The notes beneath the pieces were generated by a model. It worked only from the letters and a program-made list of their open reading frames with translations. It was not told where the DNA came from and searched no databases. Of a DNA stretch of 64,000 bases, positions 21,001-30,063 are shown in pieces. The DNA lies in the NCBI GenBank assembly GCA_018806985.1, contig JADANN010000018.1, forward strand, positions 94,501 to 158,500. Reading direction: 5' to 3'. This DNA is from Angiostrongylus vasorum (Eukaryota; Nematoda; Chromadorea; Rhabditida; Metastrongylidae). Position numbers and translations under genes: made by a program. Numbering within the stretch: the stretch's first letter is position 1; each line of letters opens with the position of its first letter.

Positions 21001-24000
21001 ACTCCCCTTTTTTTTCGTGAAACGTCGTACATTCGAAGAGTTCTTATTTTTAAAGGGAACACTAGAGCACTTCTACTTGGGCAGCTATAATTCTCTATGA
21101 AATAGTGCTATTATATGCGAGAATAATACACTCCATCTTCATGATCTCGACTGCTAACTGGATACTTCACCATGGCTTGATCGATTGATGATCGCTTGAG
21201 TACGAGGCCACTGACTGAGCTTTCAATTCCAAAAAAGGGTGAACTTTTGGCCGTGTTTGTTCGTAGACGAGGATTATGGTGAGAGGAAGCGAAACAATGA
21301 AGCAATCAGCTCTATACCGATTTCACTGTGAATGCGTGTCGGAATTGGTTGACCACATAGCTTAGCCAGCTCGCAAACTCTGGGAAAGTCGAAGTGCAAC
21401 CTCAGCTGGACCAACCCAGAAGTACTGTAGTGAACGACTCAACTGCTAACGAAGAAGCGCGCATATTCAATGGTGTTGACAAATCAATCTGAATGCCTTG
21501 AGACCTACCCTACGAACTAGTAATATTGAGTTATAAGATTCTCAATGATCAGAAGAGCCTCAAAGGTGTGAGAAAACAGATAGGATACGAATCGATTAAA
21601 CGTAACCCTTTATATTTTTGTTGGGCCAACATGAGGTGTTATTAATTAACACCTCATCTTTGCTCAACAAAGATGTAAATAATTATTTGACAAATTACGA
21701 TGTTAGTAGGAAGTCGGTCATGTGAATAAATGTAATTTTTTTCTTCTTTGAAGTCGTCATGACTTCGGTGAAGAATCAATTAAGGGTGCATTTCACCTAA
21801 AGACCTTGGAAGAAGTTGCTGGAAGGTACATGGGCAGCGATTTTGATTCTCACTCAACGACTGTTCCTCATTTTACTTCGGTAGGTACTGAAAAACCAAA
21901 CGGTGGAAATAAGAAGACCTCTACAAAGTGTTAAGGTTTTCAGACTCTTCAAAAAGTCACATTTGTAACATTTATTTGTTTGGAATCCACTCTAGATAGG
22001 TCTGATTGCCACGAGGACAATTGGACACATTGGCGCTGCAACTGTAAGTTGCTGGATGGATACACCAAGGACGAAGCTGATATGGTGAATTGTGACGATG
22101 AGCCAATGGACTATTGCTTTTCTGGCTTTTTGAAAGTTTATATGGAAAATAAGACTTGAATTTCACCTGAAAATTTAGCAAGGCTAAACCTAACGTCGTT
22201 TAATAAACAGGGGACTAAAGCACAAAATGAACACATAGATAGATTTGTAACATTCGTATGTTTGGTGCGAAACTTACGACGGATTTCCGATTATGGTACT
22301 ATAAAGCTGCAACTTGGTTTAAAAACAGGTTCATTATTGGAGAGAAGAGCCGTTAGAATCTGAATACTTCTTTGCAAACGACATGAATGCGGATTTATTG
22401 CGTTAACATAGAACTCTGAAGATGCGGCTAGTTACTCGAAGGTCTTTTATGTAGTGGCTCCGTTGCTTAAGATTTTATCGAATAGTAGCGCAAAGATGCT
22501 TGAAAAAAAAATTTTTTTATCAAGAGGTTCGACAACTGAAGTGAGTGCTGCAGAGTTTGGTAGCCCAATTCGTTCATATTCTACAGTGCTAGATTTTTGT
22601 TTCAAATTCGACTTTGGAAACTGTTTAGGAGGCTTTTCTCATTCCAACTTTCCAGATGAACATTGTCTATTTTGTCATGACAAGAGATTGTTCAGCCGTT
22701 AATACTGAGGCTGAGTTTTCCTACAATCCACATGTATTTTTTTATAGGTACAGCTTTAATTATAGACTTCATATGGTCGCTCAGGAAGACTGCGCTCTTT
22801 TCGCGTTACTTTATGCCCATATTTGAACATAATTGGGAAAAGGATGCAATTTCTGTGAATTGAAAGCATCAAAGAAACCAAACCATTGTAAATTAAGTGT
22901 CAGAAGAGGCGCCACCTGTAATGTTCATAAGAAAGTAGTAGGCTTTAAAACTGGACACATAGTTAGTACTTATTACTATAAGATTATTTGTTAATTAATT
23001 GTGACAAAAAACCGCAGCCATTTTCTGCCCAGCCTGGGCGTAGTTCTAAAGCAAACATTTGTAAGCGAAGGCGAAGGCGAACTGATCGTTCGTGATATTT
23101 CATAGTATTGCATAGAGGAAGGTCATTCACCAAATGCTAGAGAGATTTGCAAAACCTCGGTCTGTTTACGGATTACTATTGCCTCATGGTAGAGAACTTG
23201 GCTTCGGCTGACCGACCTGTCACATGATGCCACTACATTGGCTCTCAGTCTCAAGAAGGTCTACTTCGCTTTATTTCTACTTCAAGTTACCATTTTCAGA
23301 AAAGGAGAGTCACATTTTGTAAGTAGCAGGTCATTAAAACCGAAAAGGATACTCTTCACGGAAATAAAAAATGTACTTATTAAACACTCTTCATGTGCGC
23401 AGACTACACAGTGCTCCAGAATAGTGGTTGTCCTTCACATAATACCCTGACATGAAAAAATAATAGGCAGCAAATAAAAAAGTTAAACATTGTGATTTTG
23501 ACTGAAGCTTCTGGTAAACTGCGTTTATTACCGATCTGTGCTTCCCATATCATTCCTTTTGACTTTTTTGATTGAAGATTGCACCTTCATGGCAAAAAAA
23601 AGTGGCTGAGAGAAAGGCAAAGCAGGGGGCCTCGGTAGCTGCAGTAGACTACACGTGTGGACCCGGAAAGGTATTCGAAGCTGACTGGAGTCCCAAGTTT
23701 TGCAAATATCTCAGCACCATTGTGGTTGTATGCCATCGTGATGTTCATAACATGACGGTGGAACTATTACTCTTCGACCTCAGCTATATATTTGCTTGTG
23801 AAGAAATCAGTTATTGTGACCGGACATAACGTTTGTCAGAAAAGTTGGATATGATTATTATTAGGCCATGGTAATGCCAAGAGGCTCATCGAACCATATT
23901 AGCAATCAACGTAGAAGGTAGTCACTTAGGTATTCATCTCGTGCAGATCATTTGCATTTCTAGTGGTTGCTCTATGAATGATCCCCCCCATGCGTGTCGC

Positions 24001-27000
24001 CAACCGGGTTCATGAAGACATGAGGCGCAAACCACTTACTCAGTAGTTCTGAAATGATCACATTTTACCCTAATAGTTGGCAAATGTAATATCATTGTTA
24101 TGTTTCTGGTTTCTTTCTCGAAACGTGATGAAAGACGATAGAAGGTTGTCAAACTTGAAAAACTAATACATTTGTGATATGATATGTGTAATAGGGCTAA
24201 ATTTGGTTATTTCACCACAGTTCAGAAAATGCTTTCTTCTTTGAAGTTTCGTTCTCATCATGTCACTAAGTTTTGCTTAATCCGTTATTTCTTTTTTCTG
24301 ATTTCATTGTCCATAAATAGACGTAACCAAGAGATTGTGACTGAAGCTCTAGTGATTTGAACTACACGGAAAGTCGTCATTTATATATTTACATACGGTT
24401 GTTCTGGGACTTTTATAATAGGTATAGCTTCTACCGGGGCGTGTGTGGCACAGTTGTCGGAGGCGCCCTACAACACACACGTGGAATCGATCCCCGCGCC
24501 TATGGCCCACCAAGCCTTCCATCCCTCAGGGGTCGGCAAATTGGTAACAGACTTGTCTGGAAGGACAACAGCACTGGCTCGATTACCAGACTTGTCTGGG
24601 AGGACAGCAGCACTGGCTCGATACATCAGTAGGCCACCGCGAGTCATTGTAAAGGCCAGATATGCATTCGGTCGCCTTCAAACGATGCTTATTGTAGTCG
24701 AATGCATGGCGCATCCCTCAGGGATTGATCAACGCCGAGGGCTTTATCTTTTACCCTTTATTTATAGCTTCTACTACGTACTGCTGAAGCAAATAGCAGA
24801 AAACAATGGATGACGAGAAGTTCTTTCTATGAAAATATGGAGAAAATGTTTTTGTAAGAACTCAGAATTCTCCGAAGGTTAACAGAATATTGGTCAGAGT
24901 ATAAATGAGAGTGTTTTTTAATTTTTTACTATAAAGGATAAAAGGACAAAGCTGCAACGTTGACCAATGCGTCATGCGTTCGACTTCATTAATGCATCGT
25001 TAGAGTGAGCTAAATGCATATCCAACCTCGACAATGACTTGCAGAGGTCTAACGATATGTCAGATCAGTGCTGCTATCCTCCCAGAGACGTAAGATACCA
25101 ATTTGCAGACCCAGAAGGGATGGAAAGCTTGGTGCGCCTATGGTTCGGGATGGAACCAACGATCACGTTTGTATTGCAGGGTACTCCTAGCCATTGCGTA
25201 ACACACTCTGTTCTTGTTTTGGTTTTCTTGGTTGTTAACATATCTAGAACAATTTCTTACACTGAGATAACCACAGAGCAGTACCGAGGTTAGTTGAATA
25301 TCAAATTCATCGGATAAAAAAGAACTTTATGATTATAGTTCATTGCTTCATAAGTAATGAGCATCGTGTCATGTTAAGAGCTGAGTAAGAAACGGAATGG
25401 TCGTATCTCTCCTAGGAGTAAATTTTTTTCCAAAGTCATTCTAGGATTCCATAGAAATTCTGGAAAAGAGGCGATATCCGTGAAAACCTGCTATCTACTT
25501 TAAGGCATCAAGGATTCAGAATCTATTGATGTTTTGGGAGACTAATGAGACTAATACCTTCTGCTAGATAACCGATGCCTTGCCGGTTGATAATGGTCCA
25601 ATTATATATTCTCCAGTAATTTCTCCAAGATTCTTAAGAGATACTTGTTTTGGGACGACTTTCTTAAGTTTGAAAAGCTTTCGAAAAGTGGCTGAGCCAA
25701 TAGACAACTGTAGAAATCGATTCCATTAGCCGATGCTTCTGAAGTGCTTTTTGCGATGTTGTAATCATCTTACACAGATTTTCAAAGAAATAAGTAACAC
25801 AGAAAGTTGTAGAAATTTTTTTCCATTGTTGATTACTCAACCCTGATTGTTTTTTTCATAGACATGAAGGTTTTGGCCTATACCGGAAATTAATGTATGG
25901 AAACCACCATCATCACGCCATCTGAGAGGTTAAGTCTGAGAACATTGGCAGTTTCATGAAAGTCTTGAATTTCCGGACACCAAGGGCTTTCTGTTTGTAC
26001 GTCATTTCGCGATGAAATGACTTGACCGAATTCTGGTGGACAGCCTGGAGCCTTCTATATTCACTTCATTTCATTACTTAAACTAAAACAAGTTCCCTTT
26101 TGTATTCGCACAGGATTAGAAAAAGCCTCTTACCAAAGTGAGATGTACTTGTAATTGTAATAAACACTACTGTATTAGGGAAAAGGACAAGGAAGATTCT
26201 GGTATTTATGATGAGATCTTTTCGAATTTAGGCATTAAGTACATCGAAAATCTTTTTTAGGCACGACGCCGAATTGTCTGCCGAAGTCTTTCCTTCTAAA
26301 AAATTCCCAGTCAGACCCCGAATTTCTAGGCTAAATGTTGTTCGTTACTGGAGGCTCCAACACAGAGATAGTAGTCGTGGCCTTAGCCAACCTTGCGGTA
26401 GAATCGCCGAAGTGTACAAGAAGAAGAAATAAAATGAAGGCAGGGGAAAATAAGGAAAAAAGATGAAAATACATTGTTGAAGAGCGGTTGCACAATAAAT
26501 ACAAGGTGCAGAAGAGGCGAATCACCACCAATGTGTGGACGCTCCTAAGGTCCACCGTGAGTGAACATCTTTTCTAGAACTCGCCTCAAATTTTCCTATT
26601 TGTAGTCTTTTCAGCGCTAGAGCTTCTCACAAAGGCTCTTGCACGGGGAGCTTCCTGTAACACTACTACCTTGTAATAAAAAAAGAGTTGGGAGTATTTA
26701 GAAAGTGCAAGAAATTCCTTAATATGAGTTAAATCACGAAATCTCTTAATATGAGTTAATCACCCTTGCAGCGTTCTTCGGACACATTCGTAATTCCTTT
26801 GCGTTCATTACTGAAAGGATCAAATGCTTTTTAGTGAGAATTTTTATCTTCATGTGGACGATGGCAACTTGCGCAGAAAGATTGTGATCTAATAATGTGT
26901 GACGCTGTGAAATGCTGAAGGTGTTATCTCTAGGAAATTTCCTCTCCTGAAGTCATGTCGGTTTTCTTGGAGAAAGCACATGAGCCACGAACCGCGTGTA

Positions 27001-27753
27001 GCTTTGCTTTTCCGTTTTCGGCATTCCTTTAGGGGTTCGGTGAAAAATTAGGTTGGATTTTTGTCAACATGATTCACAATACTTCAGACAAATTGTCGTA
27101 GTTGCATCTCGTTGAATTTCACTAAATAAGCAAACTACAAACGAAACCAAAAAACAGAACAGGTGTGTTCATTAGATGGACATTCTTTCGTATTTTCCGA
27201 TATAATCACATAATCATCTAGTGCTTTTAATCTATATTCCCGTTAGTTTTAAGAACAAAAGAGTTAAGTATGTGAAGGAATGGTAGGAAGGATTTGGGGA
27301 ATTGGTCCCAGAATTAGTTGCTCTTTGACAAAGAAAAGGTTGATATAATTCTAGGTGTCATCGGAAATGATTTATTTACAGGGTCCAACAAAGGAATATA
27401 TTGGATTCAACGGCATGTCTGGACAACGCCGTCCCACATTGCTAAGGTCTTCATCACGTCTCTTACACGTTCTGAAGGTTACAAAGTCTTTTCTTAAAAA
27501 GTTCTCAGCATGCGTCTTCTACAAGGAATTGATCTAGTGAAGGCTTTTAGATAGTAGTCTAGTAGAAACGATTGCCAGTATTCACTGATCTCTGTTATTA
27601 TTTTCACCATCATCCAAATAGTATTATGTTGGAGAAAAAATATGTTTCCGTGATGCTAGCGATGGAACTGACCTCGTCGAACTGTTGCTGAGCCGAGAGA
27701 ATGCTGAAAAGTGCTACGAGCAATACGGTGAGATTCCTGACGATGTGAAGCAT
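18010..27753 (-). CDS. Putative amidated neuropeptide precursor (KGLR-amide type), 2 exons
   Basis: The terminal exon (18162-18010) encodes 50 residues and a stop, with a T-rich TTTTAG acceptor. After an acidic spacer ending LVKR it contains SALAEDVGMTFKGLRGLR, then GKR, then MPYMNLKGLR, then GKR and LF. Gly followed by a dibasic site is the classic signal for proprotein convertase cleavage and C-terminal amidation, so two amidated peptides are predicted. The proposed first exon (27753-27673) begins MLHIVRNLT, then a hydrophobic run (VLLVALFSILSA) typical of a signal peptide, then QQQFDE and donor GTCAGT. Both junctions are phase 0, and the joined 77-residue product has exactly the layout of a prepropeptide. 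The 9.5 kb intron is long and contains SINEs and other ORFs, so pairing of the two exons is inference. TFKGLR-amide resembles the FXGXR-amide ending of invertebrate tachykinins, but only one of the two peptides has the Phe. Confidence 0.6.
18672..18955 (-). mobile_element. Family B SINE
   Basis: Full minus-strand copy: tail AGCTGTTGGCGTTGATCAAT on the left, head TATTGCGCCACACGCGCCCC on the right. Flanks (AGAGGTAGAAAA and AGAGAAATAGCA) only weakly suggest a duplication. It lies in the proposed neuropeptide intron. Confidence 0.75.
19505..20195 (+). mobile_element. Family C SINE split by a family B insertion
   Basis: The left part (19505-19633) has GGAGTTCTGCAAATATCTCA and the 3' signature with GGCAGTAAATAAAG. 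The right part (19910-20195) has the GGTTTTGGCTTCCGAGATC block, the tRNA-like head GGTGTGGTGGTGAACATGTT and a second 3' signature ending GGCAGTGAATAAAAAAAGTG. Without the B insert the two signatures would be about 300 bp apart, matching the 311 bp period at 12028-12339. Confidence 0.75.
19634..19909 (+). mobile_element. Family B SINE nested in family C
   Basis: Head GTGTGGCGCAGTGGTTGGAG with A box, B-box-like CGGAATCGACCC, tail TCAACGCCGAGGGCTCC. It is flanked by ACCACAGCTTC (19623-19633) and ACCGCAGCTTC (19910-19920), a duplication with one difference. This orders the insertions: B entered an existing C. Confidence 0.85.
20238..20672 (-). CDS. Hypothetical 144-residue protein, no recognised domain
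   Basis: An ATG-started minus ORF. Near the N-terminus is a basic then hydrophobic stretch (GKKKIVVLLVCYCYKSTIV) that could be a membrane anchor or poor signal sequence. The middle is Ser/Thr-rich, and a compact region has two more cysteines (CILSLIVKK and PPMICAPELKALATSWL), ending DYWSSVES. Composition looks coding and no repeat family explains it. It lies within the proposed neuropeptide intron on the same strand and could be a separate small gene or an exon. No close polyadenylation signal: a SINE begins about 40 bp downstream. Confidence 0.45.
   Translation of the reverse strand: MLLLPLQGIGKKKIVVLLVCYCYKSTIVSNKIEDIANPLAALNSKSYPWSSSTSARTASTLPYRVRTTVSETDEKSFCILSLIVKKSNFVSSFTNLYSDIGNPAIKLYERVPPMICAPELKALATSWLTTTADIFSDYWSSVES
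20790..22159 (+). CDS. Three-exon gene model of unknown function
   Basis: Proposed exons are 20790-20853 (acceptor TTAATTTTAG, donor GTAATT), 21754-21880 (acceptor TTTGAAG, donor GTAGGT) and 21944-22159 (acceptor GGTTTTCAG). The frame is continuous. Exon 1 encodes RVLSLQKFYA. Exon 2 encodes RHDFGEESIKGAFHLKTLEE and then YMGSDFDSHSTTVPHFTS. Exon 3 contains a cysteine-rich stretch (SDCHEDNWTHWRCNCKLLDG) and ends VYMENKT. AATAAA follows at 22202-22207, 43 bp after the stop, supporting a terminal exon. A strong GTAAGT at 22050 inside exon 3 could be an alternative donor. The 5' end is not identified and no family is recognised. Confidence 0.4.
21617..21671. repeat. 25 bp inverted repeat (hairpin)
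   Basis: Left arm 21617-21641 and right arm 21647-21671 pair with four mismatches around a TTAAT loop. The inner ATGAGGTGTTA/TAACACCTCAT is perfect. The arm sequence TTGTTGAGCAAA plus GAGGTGTTA recurs at 2345-2364, and its outer part at 46195-46258. It falls in intron 2 of the model above. Confidence 0.75.
22202..22207 (+). terminator. Candidate polyadenylation signal AATAAA
   Basis: Canonical hexamer 43 bp after the stop at 22157-22159. It supports a plus-strand gene ending here. Confidence 0.45.
22210..23420. other. No supported gene
   Basis: AT-rich sequence with short frames only. A plus frame at 22454-22702 (82 codons) lacks splice or start context. Confidence 0.4.
23425..23760 (+). 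mobile_element. Family C SINE, more than one unit long
   Basis: It starts with the 3' signature of one unit (CACATAATACCCTGACATG, then GGCAGCAAATAAAAAAG). It continues into the CCGATCTGTGCTTCCCA block and a decayed tRNA-like head (CCTCGGTAGCTGCAGTAGAC), then TTTTGCAAATATCTCAGCAC. The second 3' signature is lost after GTGGTTGTATGCC. Confidence 0.65.
24435..24762 (+). mobile_element. Family B SINE with 39 bp internal tandem duplication
   Basis: Head GTGTGTGGCACAGTTGTCGG with B box GGAATCGATCCCC, and a complete tail. It is flanked by a perfect 12 bp duplication TATAGCTTCTAC (24423-24434 and 24763-24774). The segment from CAGACTTGTCTGG to the start of the next copy is present twice (24548-24586 and 24587-24625) with few differences. 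Confidence 0.9.
24935..25205 (-). mobile_element. Family B SINE, diverged copy
   Basis: Reversed tail (AAAGGACAAAGCTGCAACGT), CATGCGTTCGACTTCATTAA, CAGTGCTGCTATCCTCCCAG, and a head ending in GTAACACACTCTG. It lies 160 bp from the preceding plus-strand copy, giving an inverted pair. Confidence 0.65.
25210..27660. other. Long AT-rich stretch without a supported gene
   Basis: Only short frames on both strands. A 74-codon minus frame at 26331-26555 has a hydrophobic run but no clear splice sites. Under the neuropeptide model this is intron. Confidence 0.35.
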
Positions 27754-28172
27754 AGCGGTGTGATGCGACCGATGATGCTGGCGATGTCGCGATACTTTGT
27801 GGCCTCGTGAAAGCGTCGGCTCCGAACCGGCCCCGCCTCAACTCGTTTGACTGAATTCATCGCTTCAGATTGTGCACACCAAATTAACTCAGTGCTAGTG
27901 AAGTGTGGAGGAAACGAAACGAGACATTGAAGGCTGTACAGATATGGTAGAAAAATGTCATTTAAGATGGTCAATATAACATGGCGTTGCAGTAAATGAA
28001 TGAGCGCAATCATCTTTGAGAAGTCTGGGTTAGTTGAGTGGCTACGTTCCTCCATGGTTTTACCTTTATCCAGTATTTGCCTCCTTCATTTGACTAGTTA
28101 TCAACAGACAGATCTCGCTTACCTTAACGGTACTGTTTCGGTGTCCTGTTCTGTTAGCTGAGGATTTTTTTA

Positions 28173-28215
28173 TGGGGTGTTTATATTAAAGAGGTATATA
28201 TTAAAGAGGTATATA
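28173..28215 (+). repeat. Short tandem duplication
   Basis: TATTAAAGAGGTATA occurs twice in succession. Confidence 0.8.
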
Positions 28216-28484
28216 TTTACTTTCCTAACGAATTGCAAGCCAACGTATCATCGCATTTCACAGCTGAATGGTGTTGTTGACAACAGCAAGCTATTCTCAT
28301 GTTTTTCAATCCTTTTACTACGACAGCATTTTCTCCACGTAATACAAACGTCTTCTTTTGCTGAAATTACTCACCGAGTTGATTTCACCCTACAATGGCG
28401 GTTTCACTGGGCTTTTTAAAATTTTGTCTTCTCAATGATATTCTAAATCATTTTACGCTCAATATCAGCTGTGTGTGGTATATG

Positions 28485-28756
28485 TATAAAGGATAAAGCT
28501 CTCGGTGTTGATCATTTCCTGAGGGATGCGCCGTGCATTCAACTTCATTAAGTATCATTGGAAGTGATTTAATGCATATCTGGCTTTTACTCGGGTGGCC
28601 TACCGATGTATCGAGCCAGTGCTGCTATCCTCCCAGACGAATCTGGTAGTAATTTGCTGACACCGGAGGAATGGAGGGCTTGGTAAGCTATGGGCGCGGG
28701 GATCGAGTCCAGGTGTGTGTCGCAGTGGCGCCTCCAACCACTGCGCCACGCGCGCC
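28485..28756 (-). mobile_element. Family B SINE
   Basis: Full minus-strand copy from ATAAAGGATAAAGCTCTCGG to the head CACTGCGCCACGCGCGCCCG. TA-rich flanks (GTATATGTAT and GTTATATATATAT) may be a duplication but low complexity prevents certainty. Confidence 0.75.
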
Positions 28757-28905
28757 CGTTATATATATATATATCTTTGTAACTGTGCACTTTTGCATGT
28801 GTGTGCGTGCATGTATCTACATATATACACACGCACATATGTACATATGTATGTCTGTATATGTGTATCTGTATTTGTATGTGTCGGTGTCTATGTATAT
28901 GCCGC
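28757..28905. repeat. TA and TG/CA microsatellite tract
   Basis: A (TA)n run at 28759-28774 followed by degenerate TGTG, ACAC and TATG repeats. Frames across it are Tyr, Cys, Ile and Val repeats, not genes. Confidence 0.85.
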
Positions 28906-28909
28906 TATT

Positions 28910-30060
28910 TCCATTTTTAAAATTTTTTGGTCTCCTATATAGCACTTTTGGAGACTTCAATGAGTAATTCAAACAGTGTCGATACCAATTCAGTTCTCGT
29001 TTCTCATGTTCCGACCATTTCTGTAAAATCGGGTCTTCTTTCTACGAGTCAGTCAAGCACAAAGTTCGGCTTAGTTTTTCGATGGTTTGTCAATTTTTTG
29101 AAAAAAAGCGTTTTTTAGCAGTTATAATCCAGATATTTACTTCACTTGAGTTTATTGAATCATCAATAGCAAAATGATAGTTGCGATAACTTTACCAAGT
29201 TTTGTTAAGCCTTAGTGTTCGCCCTTCATAAAGAAATTCTGGAGAGATGAAGAGGAGGTTCGGCTTGTTCGGCGCCTATTCGAGTTTTCGGACGTATATA
29301 ATGTTGACCAACAGACTTCATTCACCTCTATCCTTCACTGCATTCTGTTCTTTAGCATTATTGAATCTGTAAGAAAAAGTGGAGAAGCAAAGTAGTTCAT
29401 GCTACAGTTCTCAAGTCACGGAGAAGTAGGGCAGGAATGCAGTGTAGAAGGCCTCAAAGGAAACCGGAGCGCCACTAGGGAAAAAAATTACATAGTGAAT
29501 TAAGGCGAATCCAGACCGAGTTTATTTAGAAAACTTGGTCCAATAGTAGTAAGCTTGGTGTTCCTTACTTTTAAGGCTAAGTACTTTTGCTTAGGCATAT
29601 GGACCATAAAAAAGGTTTATTTGATTGAATTTTGACAAGCACCTCTCTTTGTGCATTGCAATGGGCAGAGATTTGCTTCCTTGCGCCTAGGTTGCTACTC
29701 CAACTTCGCACAACTAGGCAGTCAACGCTTACAGGATTTAATTGGAATGAAAAACGTACACAGAATGAAGTGAAGAAACTGGATAACGAAAAAACGTGTT
29801 TTTTTAAATGTTTATCTGCCCCTGTGACGTCGATTATCTACTTTAGAACGTCGAATTGCAATGTACTGCACGGCACACATTGCACACACAAGAATGGTGA
29901 ATCTGTGTCAGGAACTGCAACTACACTGAGGACAAACTATTGGCAAGCAAGCATACCTGCTTCAAATCCACAAGAAAAGAACTACAGGAAAAAATGAAGA
30001 TGAAGCATGGCGAATACCTATGATAAGCGGTTTAAATTTCTTAATAATGGTCCTACATAT
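28910..30060. other. No supported gene
   Basis: A Ser-rich plus frame at 28960-29118 and a 121-codon plus frame at 29632-29997 have no domain or convincing splice sites. Confidence 0.35.
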
Positions 30061-30063
30061 TGA

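Noticed and set aside
24445..24500. tRNA gene candidates at SINE heads
   Set aside because: A and B boxes are present but the arms do not form a cloverleaf, and the sequence continues into SINE bodies.
24445..24813. 122-codon plus ORF
   Set aside because: Reads through a family B SINE.
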